The translations under genes and the position numbers were made by a program. DNA of 64,000 nucleotides from Microcebus murinus (taxonomy: Eukaryota; Chordata; Mammalia; Primates; Cheirogaleidae). How positions within the stretch are numbered: position 1 is the first letter of the stretch; every line of letters starts with the position of its first letter. The notes beneath the pieces were generated by a model that made no database searches, was not told where the DNA came from, and saw only the letters and a program-made list of their open reading frames with translations. This document shows, one piece after another, positions 23,688-36,000 of this stretch. The stretch is taken from contig NC_134108.1 in the NCBI RefSeq assembly GCF_040939455.1, positions 35,136,501 to 35,200,500 on the forward strand, given 5' to 3'.

Positions 23688-25837
23688 AAAGTCAAGATGA
23701 CCCTAGACACCATCAGACAGTAACCTGTGGAGCCACCTTTACTTCTTGCCATAAAAGACTGGGGAGAGGAAAGAGGGAAAGAGGAGAGCTGCAGAGGCTT
23801 TTGAACTTTGAACTCTCTCCCAAACTCCTAGGGCTTTCCTTAGGCTGCTTTTTGAAGGGAAAACAATGCTCAGAACAAGTTTAGTATTTATTGAGTTTCT
23901 GCAAAGAAATAACTGTCACTTAAAAAAAGGAAGAAGTCTACAAAGGGTATAAGCTTCGGGTTCCTTTGATAAAACCACGCCCGAGTTCACTGAATAGCAG
24001 GACACTCCCACGCCATGAAAGACTCAGTGGGCCGACCCAGGGCTCCTATCTCACCAGACACAGCTCTGGGGCCAGGTGCAGGCGCACAGAAGTGAAAGCC
24101 TCGTTATCTCTGCTCCTTGCTCCCTATCTTCTGTGGATAAAGAAGGGCTCCAGCCCCCGGCTATCAGGCCAGAGTCCCCTCACACGTGCACATTCGACTG
24201 CGCACCAGAGTCTGCATTCCTTCCCCAAGCACAGCTTCCTCTGAAGTAAATGGCACGCTTTGCCTCAAGGAGGACGGTGACATCTGTCCCGAAGCAATGG
24301 CCCCACAGCAGTCTGCGCTGCCTCCCAACTCACACACCTTGACCGTATCTTTACTTGATTGGAAACCACTCTACAAACCAGAAAGGAATCAAGTAGCCCA
24401 GGAAATAAGCTTCAGCTGACCCCAGAGGTGGCGGACCAGGCATCTACAAAAGGAGTCGTATCCGTTGCTTAGTTATGCACCTAAGAGAGGCTACTGCTTC
24501 TGGCTAGGTGATGGGAAAATTTAAGACAGGATTTGAAAACTGACAGGAAATAAATTTACTTTTTATCCTTCCCTATTGGGCCCAATAGCCTCCCCACATG
24601 TCTGCAGTGGAAGCTTTGAAATCAAATAAAAGGGCTTCTTGGGCAACATCTTGGACAATTCAACTCTTTAGCTTTAGGCTCTAGCTTTTCTCTTCTTTGT
24701 CTTTATAACTCTTATAAATTTTTCAGAATGCATTCATACACATCATCCCAATAGATTCTCATTCCAAGGGACATATCTAAGGAAAGATTATTATTCTTAT
24801 GTTAACAGCAAGAAATAAGACACAGATGAATTCAGAGCTGTCCTGGTAGGGCTGAGATGGTCCTTTGTTCTTGCCATTGTTCCACATGGGTGCTGTGATG
24901 ATGGCTCACACTGGGACCATTCTGTACTGTTTGGCGCTGAGCTAAGCCAACTGTGACAGTGGGCATCTCAGGGCAGGATGCTGAGGGGCTGAGAGACCCA
25001 CTGGAGGGAGAAAAAGAGAGAGAGAAACTTTTCATTGGACACACACTTTTGAACTGGTTTGAATTTGAAACCATTACATTTATTGCCTACTCAAAAACTT
25101 TAAGTGAAAATTTAAAAAACGAACTGTAGCACTTTATTGAACACTGAGGAAGCATGAAAAAGATGGCTGTAGAACTTTACAGGAGGAAACATGAACATTT
25201 AAAGAAAATGGTTTAGGCATGAAAAGAAATAATATACACTAAAGGAGAAAAGCTTTTCAGTTCCTTTAAGATCGAATGTTATACCTCACCTGCCTCCCCT
25301 ACTGTTCCCAACCTCACTCAGTGTCTTGTCCAGACAACAATATATTGAAAGTGGTATAGTCTTGGTTTTTGTTTGGCTTTGATTTTATTTTTTTTTTTTA
25401 AGTGCCAGAGTTTGAGAATCAGAATAAATGTAATTTTTTTAAAAAACAATTTAACAAAAATGAGTTTAGCCAAAGACGACATATAGCTCTTCGGCCTAAG
25501 AAACACCTTTTATTCACCTCTTGTGCCCACAGTGGTTGGCAGTTGGCATTTGCCAGGAGAGAAGTAAATGAAGGAGAAAGTGAAGGAGAAAAAGGCAGGG
25601 AGTGAGACAGGGGAGGGGACCAGACGGACCACAAACAAGGACTACAGGATTCCATCGCAGCCATTAGTCACAGGTTCTTAAAAGGTTATCAGCATATGGT
25701 GACTCAAAAGGAGAGATGGGGAAGAGAAGTGCTGGCAGTTCTGAGCTGTTGTCTTCCAGGGAGTGCTCTGTGTCTTAGCAGACAGCACAGTGGGCTCCCA
25801 GGCGAGGTCCTCAAACAGACGACAGTGCTTGACTCAC
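23688..25837. other. Intergenic DNA, partly G+C-rich
   Basis: The interval 23980-24430 is noticeably richer in G+C and CpG than its surroundings but has no supportable gene. The rest is unremarkable. Purine-rich sequence lies at 25560-25615. Confidence 0.4.
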
Positions 25838-26073
25838 AAACTATTTTTTTATCTATGACAGATTCCTTGAGGTTGATCAGTAAAATATTCTTTATGACTA
25901 TCACTAGGGTTTCAAACTCATGACACTTCAACAGCTCATTTGTCTTGGCGTGGAGAAGCTGCTCCCTGAGATAGTGTTTCTGCTTTTCCTTGGAGATAAG
26001 GACAAACACGAGCTGGCAGCCCACAATCTTTATTTTCATCAGCTTGCTCTTCCGCAGGCCTCCACCGTCAGCA
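25838..26073 (-). other. Unassigned exon-like open frame
   Basis: I do not recognise this sequence. On the minus strand it is bounded by a plausible acceptor (cttcacacag, ending at 26074) and a strong donor (gtgagtca, starting at 25837). One frame is open throughout the 236 nt, and this frame stays open to 25704. The predicted peptide is Lys/Leu-rich (KIKIVGCQLVFVLISKEKQK, then LREQLLHAKTNELLKCHEFE) and has no motif I know. It could be an exon of an unannotated or non-coding transcript, a decayed pseudogene, or chance. Other chance frames of similar length exist in the window, so confidence is low. Confidence 0.2.
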
Positions 26074-26519
26074 CTGTGTGAAGAGCGAAGTCAATAAACA
26101 TCATCTCCCTCGGTGCAGGAGGCCAACTCCAGACTGTTTCTTGGCTCTGGGGCAAGGATCTGTCAGTCTAGGTCAGGGAGGTTTCTGCTGCATTTATCTG
26201 GGAAATCTCTTACACAGTACAACTGGGGACCTAAGAAGGCTTCACAGATGGAGAAACTGAGGCTCCAGGCAGCCTCAACTATGTGGCTTGCCCAGCACAG
26301 AAGAGGTCATTAACTGAGACCTAGAACCAAAGAAGAAACAGACCCTAGAGGTAAGGCAAAGACACACGCCCTGTCCACAGGCACTTAGGCGTTATGTCAA
26401 GGAAGTCAAGCACTTCAGCCCAGGACACCATTTTGAAAGAAGTCAAAATTTCCTGAAGAGCCTTGACATTATTACCACAGGGGAAGGAACATCCGCTGGG
26501 AGTGAGCTGCTCCCAGGGT
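26074..26519. other. Intergenic DNA, nothing recognised
   Basis: A fragment near 26235-26300 ('gatggagaaactgaggctccaggcag...cttgcccagcac') looks like an antisense MIR core. Otherwise I see no feature. Confidence 0.4.
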
Positions 26520-26800
26520 CAAGTCCAGATTCTATAGCACGGCAACAAGTCCCTTATCGTCTGGCCCTCATGGCCTCCCTAGCTTCAATGCTCCTCTCCG
26601 GCCAACACATATAGCTCCTGGCATACCAGCCACTTGAATTGTTACCCAAATACACTTTTCCCCATGTTTTTGCCTCTGCCTGGAATCCGCCTCCCTGCCC
26701 TCACCCCATGACATTATTTAGCAACTTTCAGTCCTCCAGGAGTTTGTTTAGATGTCATCTTCTCTCCGAAGGTTTTCTTGACTCAATCCTCTCCCACGTC
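26520..26800 (+). repeat. L2 fragment
   Basis: LINE-2 landmarks: 'ttatcgtctggccctcatggcctccc', 'ttttgcctctgcctggaatccgcctccctgccc', 'agatgtcatcttctctccgaaggttttcttgac'. Non-coding and strongly diverged. Confidence 0.8.
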
Positions 26801-26879
26801 TATGATTTAAAATGTAGGTTTTATTATTATTCAGGTATGGTGAGACCAACAGATTAGAAGACAAATGCTGTTGAAAAGA

Positions 26880-27330
26880 TAGTTTTTTCCTTGCAGTTCC
26901 CAAGAGGAGGGCGCATGCTCACACCATGGAGGACCATGGGAGTCCCAGGGTCTTGCGGGAGGGAGGCAAGGGGAGTAAGGGGGAAATGGAGGCGGCGAGA
27001 GACTTTTTCATGATCTCCGCAGGGACAGGTGAGGCTGGGTAAACAGGCATAGGACTAGCTAGTTGGGATAATTTCAGTAGGCTCTGGGGTGTAGGGGCTG
27101 TCCCTAGTTGCCTGGTGCCTGACCCTAGAGTGATTAGGTCAGGTAATAGTGGCCTCAAGTATAAAAGCCGTATAGAGGAGGTGATGGGGTGTGTGGGCTC
27201 TGGACTGGTTAGTTTATATGAAAGACACACTCAAAGGCAGGTGAATCCTTTATCTCTAGAATTGGCTGGCCCTGGGAAGAGCAGCAAAACCCCAGATGTC
27301 AAAATATCAGAATCATGCGGTTAATGCACT
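26880..27330 (+). other. G+C-rich segment with TATA-like box, possibly an LTR
   Basis: The interval is purine- and G-rich and holds TATAAAAG at 27160-27167 in a G+C-rich context. It may be an old LTR or retroviral leader, but I cannot name a family. The minus-strand frame at 26919-27230 is not recognisable. Confidence 0.3.
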
Positions 27331-28699
27331 CTGCCACTGTCGAAGCGGTTAGGTGCTGCTCTGATCCTCACCCTGGGCTCACCCTAGAGGAAGACTGACC
27401 ACACTATTTTAATTGACTACTTACCTCTTTGTTTCCCACCACCCCCAACCTCCAGATCCTAAGTTCATTGAAAACAGGGACTCTGTCTTATTTGTTGTTG
27501 AGAGTGGCAACAAATCACATGGAGATCAACTTAGGCTCCAAGATCTAGCTCTGGGTCCCGATGCATGAGCTGACGTCTCCTCCGGTAGGAGTGAGTCTCC
27601 TGGGGCACTTATTCCTGGTGGAAATGGGTCAGGTCTTCCCCAAAAGCCCAATTCATCACACACCATCACAGTCTTGCCCTTCTTTCTTGAGGAGCCCACC
27701 TATGACCATGAAGGGTCTTTTGGGGTTCAGAAAGCCAGACTGGAGGCAAAAGCAAGGTTCTACTCTGTTCAGGTTCTTGAACTATTTCTCGAAAACTAAG
27801 AGAGAAAACAAGCTAACAAATGCAAGATCAAAAACTATTTTATTCATTATGTTGCTCCAAAAGATAAGACTGTAGAACTAAATGTCAAGGGACCTTATGA
27901 CATTCCTGGCAGCATTTCTGTGTGGTTTTTAACCAGTCAGTATAATCCAAATTAGTAGGCGCTTCAGAAAAGGCTTTTGGCTGGTCCACAGCTGGAAAGA
28001 GGTTGTCATGAATTCTGCCAAATGCATATGAATATATAAAGGGGGGGGCGCAGAGGGAAATTGGGATTTTTTTTTGGCCCAGCTTTTTTTTAATAAAAAA
28101 AAAAAACCCAGATTTAATTAAAATCTTCCTCATATTCTGGCCTCCCCTGTAATTTTTGTGTTGTTGCCCAAAAGCTATTATGTAGTTATTTAAATAAGAG
28201 AAAGGAAGGGGGAGCATTTTTAATTTTAAAGGATAAAGAGAGGAGAGAAAAACACTTTGGGTTTTTCTTTGTCCACATCCTGATCCCAAACAGTAGTGGC
28301 CTGTGTATTTCTTTAGCAGGTTTTTCTTAGAGGCAACTAATAACAGCTTATCAGTTTCTTTAAGTCTTTCCTAACTCTTTGATGTAGCACACTAACTCAT
28401 ACAACAAATGGAGTACCTCCACCCATCCAGTTCAGGTAGAAACACATCACCCAAAGCCAGTGTTCTCAGCAGCTTCAAGCGGGACAATAGAGTAACTTCA
28501 TCTCGTTAAGTAATTCTAGTCTAAGTCACTTGTAATAAACTTGGAATTGCCTGATCCAGTCTCATGAGTACTGGGTCATGTCAATCCTTTTTGCCAAACA
28601 CACATATCATGCAGAGGGGAAAAAATGCCCCAAACGAAATCTTAGAGCTGTACAGTGTATCTTAACTCAGTGGTTATCTGTCTCATACAAGGATCCTCC
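27331..28699. other. Intergenic DNA, nothing firm
   Basis: The phrase 'ccagatcctaagttcattgaaaacagggactctgtctt' at 27452-27490 is an L2-type 3' end. A run of eight G and several A/T tracts occur at 28030-28110. The 134-codon minus-strand frame at 27885-28289 is low-complexity and rejected. Confidence 0.45.
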
Positions 28700-28910
28700 A
28701 CTCCTCACATAAGCAGCCTGCCTGTTCCCGCAGTGCTCTCTGTATCTCACTGCACTTGATGCATTGCCAGGATCATCTGTCTCTACAACTGCTGAAGGTT
28801 CCAAGCTTCTTCAGGGCAGGGATTATCATTCCCTATCTTTGACCCTGTAAGTGCCTCGCATGCCAGAGTGGACTAAATGTGTGTTGAATGAATGGATAGA
28901 TGAGTAACAT
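28700..28910 (+). repeat. L2 3' end
   Basis: Contains 'ttcttcagggcagggattatc...tttgaccctgtaagtgcctcgcatg' and ends with 'gtgtgttgaatgaatgg', the normal LINE-2 3' terminus. Confidence 0.8.
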
Positions 28911-28914
28911 GTCT

Positions 28915-29545
28915 CCCATCTGTCTCTACTGTCCCATTCCCACTCTAGGTTCAGATTCTCACCTGGACTCTTCATTTACTTCCTGGCCTGTCTCAAATAC
29001 ATCCTACAGCCCACTACCAGAATCACATTTCTAAAACATCACTCTCTGTTCTCAAATCTTTAGTCCCATGCCCACTTTCCATTGTCTACAATTACTGCTA
29101 CAAATTCCTTGGACTGACATGCCTGGGACTGACTTTCACAATCTGACCCCAGCCTACCTTTTCCAAGGTTCTCTCCCACCATCATACACACATACCTTCA
29201 CTCCAGTTAGTCTGGTGTACCTATCATCTCCTGAACTTGACTTGCACATTCTTACATCCGAACTTTCCTCCTACTATTCCCTTCACACCCCCAACCTTGA
29301 ATGCACGTCTTTCCCCTCTCTACTTAACTGAATTTTTAAAAATTTATAATGGTCCAGATTACCATATCTGTGAAACCTTTATTAAATATCCCACTCTAAA
29401 GAAAATTATCCTCCTTTCAAACTCCACTGAGGCTTCTCCTGAGTACTTACTTCATTCTGCCTTGTATTAACTAGCTTTTTGCTAGTCTCATCACTCCAAC
29501 CAGACTGTAAATTCCTTTGGGGTTATTTACACCCATGTGTGGAAC
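28915..29545 (+). repeat. L2 fragment
   Basis: A long, diverged LINE-2 stretch: 'accagaatcacatttctaaaacatcac', 'ggactgactttcacaatctgaccccagcctac', 'ctactattcccttcacacccccaacc', 'ctccaaccagactgtaaattcctttgggg'. The short open frames in it are shadows of this pyrimidine-rich sequence. Confidence 0.75.
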
Positions 29546-29734
29546 TCCCCTGGGTATCAACCAATCAACCAATCACCAATAGATAAGACTTACAACATGT
29601 ATTGCAGGGAATATGGAGTATAATATATAATTAATATAGAGGAACAACAGTTGCCATTGAAATAAAGTAGAAAAACATTAACACTTTTGGGAATCCAGAT
29701 AAAATATAAAGAGAGAAAAAATAAAAATAATAAA

Positions 29735-32539
29735 TTAACTAGACTATTGATTTGCCTGCTTCAACATCAATGATAAAGCATACCAGGTAAAGTGGTTCTT
29801 TTCAACCAGATGTTATAGCTCCCTCTTGGGTGCTGGTTTTGGAAAAGCTGCTTAGCCTGAGGATCAAGCTACTGGTAGTCCCTGCATCAGAAATGTGGAA
29901 TGGTTTACTTAGTACCCTGCCTATAACAGTGGCTGTGTTGCCATGTCCAGTACAATGACGGATTCAGGCAATAATGATGGCAATCTGCTGATGGCTCAGT
30001 CAACAGCTTGATTCTAGTTGGTATCATCAGAGAATGAGACTCTACAATGGGTATCTACATAAGTGATCCAGATAGTTCTATCAGCAGCTACAATTTGTTC
30101 CACTGTTCAAAGCTCCTATGAAAGGGTGTCTTTAATCCACCAATCTATAGTTTCCCAAGTGGCAGATCAAGCCATAGATCATTAGTAACAGCCTAACAAT
30201 CAGTAAAAACATAACATCATGGTTCATCAAGAGAGTATCAGCTGGAACTATGAGAACAGCATTAAGTTCTATCCACTGACCACATCAACTCCATTCATTT
30301 TCAGTTCTGCATACCTGGCACCAAGGTTGAGCAGCCATAGCCGTTCATTCACACACCACTGGTTTTCAGCTTAGTCAATCTATCAATGAAAGAGGCAACA
30401 GGCATTTAGAGGTATATCCTAAATGCAACCTATATTTTTAAACCCCCTAAATGTAACCTTTATGAAATGAAGGTGCCACTGAGGGAGGGGCTTTGTTTCA
30501 GGCAGTGGTCCAAGGTGCCACTGGGGCCGAGCCTGCTGCATTCTTGCCTATAACAATTGCATTTGACAAGCCAGGCTTGTTGGGCCTTCATACTTTGGAT
30601 GTCATGCATCTGTTTGATCCACCCCAAAAAGGAAATATCAGGCTGCACAGCTCAGGTGTTCAGTTTTGACAAGAGCCCAGTAGAATGTTAATACGTAGTT
30701 TTTCAGAAGGGGTATACATAGCCATGTTAAGGAGTCCAGGCATCCAAAACTCCAAGGGCACCTCTGGATGGGGATGGAGGGGCTCCCACCAGCAAAATCA
30801 TTAGTCATTGGAAATTCTGTAGCTCAAAGTGATCATTAGGGTTGTGTGGCCTCAAAGATACTAGCACTTATCTAAATGGGGCTCTTTCTGGTTGGAAGAA
30901 TTCCCTCTGGCTCTTATGGGGCAGGAAAGTTTCAGCATAAAACAGGTCAATTCCTACTATATATTCAGATGCAGAAGGAACAGTAATACATTGAATTGGT
31001 TCAATGGGCAATACTCACAAGGTCATGTTATCTTCTTTTTCTTACTGTGAACCTTGCCCAAACCCTATCAGTTGAATGTGAGTTTCCCCTTTCCCCATAG
31101 GACTAAGATGGTGAAGTGGGCACCTGTAGTCAACAGAGCCATAAAAGTTTGAATCCGTCCTTTCTTCCCCAAAGTCTCCTAGTCTAACTCAGATGGGCAC
31201 ATATGGACTTTGGTCCTCCTTTGGGACAGGAGACCTGGGCCCTATCCCTAGGCATCATTCTCCTTAAAGAAGCTGATGTCAGGTTAAAGTGGGAGTGGGG
31301 TCTCCATGCTAGTATGCAAGGCTTTATATCTCCTTTTAATTTTGAGTAGTATGGTAGCTGCTTGCAGCTCAAATGAAATTCCAATGTTTTTGATCCCCAA
31401 AGCAGAGCAAGACCATGTGACAATATCTATTTTAGCTTTGGGGACCCCTCTGACTCAGCAGCCATGGACACACTGCCTTCAGGCTGGGGCCACTGGCTTT
31501 GTACACTTTGGCTGACTCTAGCTTGACTCACAGACTGATGACTTTTTTAATGAGTTCATCTGTTTTTTAGAAGTTCATTAGCAGTATCTGCCCCATTACC
31601 AAGAAATAGCTCTTAAGCTCTTGCCTTGTTTTAACATAAAAGAACATTTTTCTAAGGTAGTGAGGCTGACTGCAAGAATTCATCTAGAATTCTCTGGGCC
31701 AGTTTCTCATTCTCCAGTAGGTCACCTTTACCAGCATACTAAACTTAATCCAGGGCAGTAAAGAACCGAATACTCATCAATACCTCATCATTCCTTCCTA
31801 CTGGATTTTGTTTCAGGGTTATTTCCTTGAGAGGCCAAAGCTCCCAGACAGCAGCCAGGACCTTGGAAGAAAAACCCTTTACTACTATCTCTGAATGTAT
31901 TTAAGGTTGGCAGGACGGACTGCCAAGAGGGGCAGCACAGCAAAATAGCACAACTGTTGCCATTCTTCCTTAACAAGTATTTGTGCACCCTGCCATATCT
32001 CCCAAGCAAAACAACCAAAGTTCTAATAATTCACCTAGTTTCTGCCTAAAAAGTTTGCAAATTTCCCTCTTTTGTGCTTAGTGTAGGTGTGTGTCTATGT
32101 GACTATCACCTAAATGGAACTTGCAGCCCACCCAGGATGTATCTTAGTAATAATTGTCACAGTGGGATGGACTCGAAGGTACCTGGCAGATTGGTGAGGA
32201 AACTCCTCTCCCTCCACGCATAAAAGGATTAGCCAAAACCAAGGGACCATTTGGTAGCTCTCTCTGGACCTATCTTCCTGAGACTTGGCCTGAAACCATT
32301 GACTTTTTACTCATTAACAGGCAATAAAGTTGAGGACCATGTATCATAAGGCAGACTTTGAAATTTGGTCAACATGTTTGCTAAAAATTCCTATGGACAT
32401 TCTTTAAATCTTATTAATGGGCCACAAAACCCTCATCCTCTCCCAGAAAGCCATGTCTCTATCAGCATCCCATCCTCATTACCAAAACCTGTCAAGAATT
32501 GTGAAGGGTCTGAGATTTTGCTCTATGGTAAACTAAGTT
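29735..32539 (-). mobile_element. Decayed endogenous retrovirus internal region (ERV-L-like)
   Basis: Read on the minus strand, remnants appear in retroviral order. Gag-like fragments lie at about 32400-31400 (one open piece at 31788-32018). A protease-type TTGAHF motif lies at about 31115-31133, where the catalytic Asp of the usual D-T/S-G is lost. RNase H/integrase-like pieces (ITYVDTH at about 30047-30078) and the start of the integrase core end near 29740. The distance between protease and RNase H is only about 1 kb, so most of the reverse transcriptase region is missing. Many stops and frameshifts interrupt every frame, and no env or lower-side LTR is seen. The class assignment is an inference from these motifs and the tRNA-Leu-like primer site. 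Confidence 0.6.
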
Positions 32540-32562
32540 ATCCTGCCACTTTCATGGACACT
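32540..32562 (-). other. Possible retroviral primer-binding site
   Basis: The minus strand reads TAGTGTCCATGAAAGTGGCA followed by GGAT, which resembles the tRNA-Leu-type ERV-L primer site with small insertions. It lies directly between the LTR-like sequence and gag-like remnants, as expected. Confidence 0.35.
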
Positions 32563-33000
32563 AGAAGAAGACATGAGACTCCTGGGGCACATATAATACA
32601 AAGAAATTTATTATTCATGGCACAGCAAGAAGCATGATAATCAGTATATTTTTAATCAGTTCTTCCTTGTACCCAAGTCCCAGAGGAGTGACCTGGATAG
32701 GCCCAGATGGGTGTCTGCACATACAGTGGGTTGCCTTACATGGAAGGAACCTTGAGCTTAGGGAACCCAAATCTTTTATAATGGGCAGTAAGCATGCCTT
32801 TCACTCTGGAGGCAAGACACCATTTTTCAAGGCAGTATGTTAACTTGACCTCTGCTCCAGAGTAGAAGGGAAGGGAGAGATAAAAGAGGGGAAGACACTA
32901 TATCTATTTTCCAAGGTTGCTCACTATACAAGCATCCTCAAAAAGGTAGTCCAGGACCCAGGAAGTCCAGTGCCTCGATTAGAAAGACAAAGAAATGCAA
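32563..33000 (-). mobile_element. Candidate 5' LTR of the antisense ERV
   Basis: On the minus strand there is a TATA-like TTATAAAAG at 32773-32781, then an AATAAA at 32607-32612 within 'gaataataaatttctttgtat', followed by 'tgtgccccaggagtctcatg'. The TATA to polyadenylation-signal spacing of about 165 nt fits an LTR promoter and R region. The outer boundary toward 33000 is a guess. Confidence 0.5.
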
Positions 33001-36000
33001 GAGATCTGTGGATGATTACTTTTCAATAGGTATAAATTATAAAGAAAAAAATGAAAAAATGACAATAAGTTTTGTTGTTTGTGCTGGAATAACTCAGATT
33101 TGTAGTAAAACAGTCCATGATTTATACACAAATATTAAGGGACCCTTAACAGATTTTTAAAGCTTCCCAATAACAACTCTGACCATCTTGATCCACTTCA
33201 CCAACTTACAACACATTAGAAAAATATTTTGGCAATCCATCAAAGCACAACTCCAATATCATAAGTATCATTTACATTTTCAGTTTTAATTTTCTCCTCA
33301 GCCTTTTTTTTCTTTTCTTTTAATTTGACTAACTTCACACATAAGTCCAGCTAATCTCCACGCTGAATGTTAGCCAAAATAGAGTTCTTCTGATAAATCC
33401 TCCAGAGAGAGTCAGAGGGGCTTGATTAAAGGAGAGATTTTTAAAGTCATAGAGGTCAAAGCAGATTCCTTTTTGGGCAATTCAGTTTGGCATGACCACA
33501 ACATGATTATCTTGGTAAGAACTTTCAAATTCTAGAACAAAAATATACAAAGCATATCCTCATATCTCAAGAAATAGGGCTAGCAGTTACAGAAGGGAAG
33601 CTGGCATATCTTAACATTCATCTAGTAAGCCCCATTTTGTTCCATGACTCAGGCTTCCTAAGAGACTGCGATGATAATTAAACCTCCAGCCCCCTAAGAG
33701 CCTGTCTACAATGGCTTATAAAGGAAGGGATAAGAGCCAAATCCCAGGTTGGCCTCAGTTATGTCTAAATGTCAATTTGCTTATCCCACATAGTGAAACA
33801 TATGAACATCCTGAGGCAGACCTCTTTTAAAGGAATAGGGTCACGTTCCTAGTAAGTTTTTTCACTGCAAAGGATAGATAGGAATGTGCTGTTTCTATGA
33901 TTCTATGGCTAGATAGAATCATGGATATGTTTATCATTCCATTATAATTCTTTACACTCTAGACCTTATGGTCTCAAACCACTCTGTTTTAGAGAAGATC
34001 TCAATGTTTTAGTAAAGTACAGACACCATCAATCTAGTGTTATTGTGTCCATGTGTATGTTCTGGATTAAGACACTTTTTTTGTTTGGATTATAAACCAC
34101 GTTACTTGATAAATATCTGAGAAAAATGGGAGTGTGTGAGTTGGAAATGAAAACTAGACTGCACTTATTCTATGAATACAATCCTTCTAAGAAAAAAGAT
34201 TCTTGCAAGTGTTTAGTTTGCTAAATATCTTTATAATAGAGCAGGACCATATTCTTGCAAAAAGAGCCAAGGTTCTTATTTTGGAAAAATTTATTCTCTT
34301 TTGGTCAAACAGATCAACAATAAGGCCATCAATTTCCTTGGCAACACCCACCTCCATTCCCACCCCTACACTGCCTTAATGAATTTATTTACTTATGCCC
34401 TGTTTTATCTACAAAGGATTTTTTTTCCTATTAGAACTATTAACATCAACTTAGTTCCATTATGCTTTTTCAAGGGAGATTTATTAAAATGGTATAGAAA
34501 GATCATGTCTCAAAAAAGTCACCTTCAATTTTCAACAAAGAAACATTATGTTTTATTCCATATCTCTTTGGATAAGCACTACTTGATAATATTTCCAGCA
34601 TAAGATGTCAGCAGTTCTTGTAACACCAAATGACTAAGACCTTTTATTTAAGAGCCAGATTTGCTTATATTGGCATCTAGATAACACAACCTTAACATCT
34701 AATTTCCTGATGTTAAAAAAAAGTCAAATCCCTGCTTCTTTAATTTATGAGTATAAAATATATTACCTTAAAAGCTATTTCCATGTCTCAAACTTTTAAA
34801 GCACATTTTTTTACGCAATAAAATAAACACACTCACTACAATGCATCCAGTGATGTTAACTCATACTCTACTTGCCCTTACCAAACTTGAAATAAGTTTT
34901 TTAGTTATAATCATCATTCTTCTCAAATACATGGGGAATCTCAATATTTGAGTGACTTTTCTCAACAAGGAAATAGTGGCAACACTACCTCCCAGAGCTT
35001 AAGACAGTTTGAAAATGTTTTATCACTCAATCCTTATATTTAAAAAGTTAGTCATAAGGAAGTTGGTGGCAAGCCGGCCCAAAGCTAGGTCACCCTGGGC
35101 AGGAAGTGGCTGAGAAAATTGCAGCAGGTTTTCAACTTTTTAAAAATCTGCTGGCCACTTTGGCTAAACACACCAAAGACCACCTACTCCACTCTTTCCT
35201 CCCAGCTATCACAGCAAAAAAGCACTCACCAGAAAGGATAGGAAGGAGGCACTTCAATGAAACACCATCAAGGTAACCGTCTGGATTTTATGGGTATTTA
35301 ATATATGCCAGAAACAAAATTATAGATTTTGTCATATTATAAACATTAAATAAGCCAGTCCACAGACCACCGAGGGTTCCCTCACAGATGACACTGTAAA
35401 TTCAAACTACAGGACTATCTGACATTCAGACATTTTGCTAGGACTAGGTGGTATTCCTGCTGGTAAGTGCATAAGGAATACAGCAGTAACACATAAAACT
35501 AAAGCAATCCTGCAAATGATCTGCTGTAACTTATGCAGAAAGTAATATGATCCCACTGCCAGAAAAGAAAGTCTCTCTTTTTAAAATAAGAGGGCTTGAG
35601 ACCTATGCTCTCAAATCAAAATTAGTTGAGAGTGATCAGGTTTCTTTTTCATTTCTGAGTACCAACTTTAAAATAACTACACAAATGTACACTCTGAGCC
35701 TAGTGCCATTTCAGGAATGGGAAAGTGAACTTACTGGTGAATATGAAAATAAGTCTCACAATAAGAAGAATTAAAGTTTAGAAGACCTCAACTAGGAGTA
35801 ATAAAAAATAATTTGAAATTGTTTTTAAGGACAAGGTGACTAAAATTAATGTTGCAACTTTCCAGAATTATTTGGACTAATTTTTGTGATAACCCAAAAA
35901 GGGGGCTAAGCTCTCATATTCCAAATTGAGTCAGATACAAAGTTTCAAATTTACCCCCCATATAACCTCAAACAATTTTAAATAAATGGTTCATAACAGA

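Noticed and set aside
27885..28289. 134-codon minus-strand frame
   Set aside because: Built on T/A homopolymers (runs of Phe and Lys), with no domain and no coding-like pattern.
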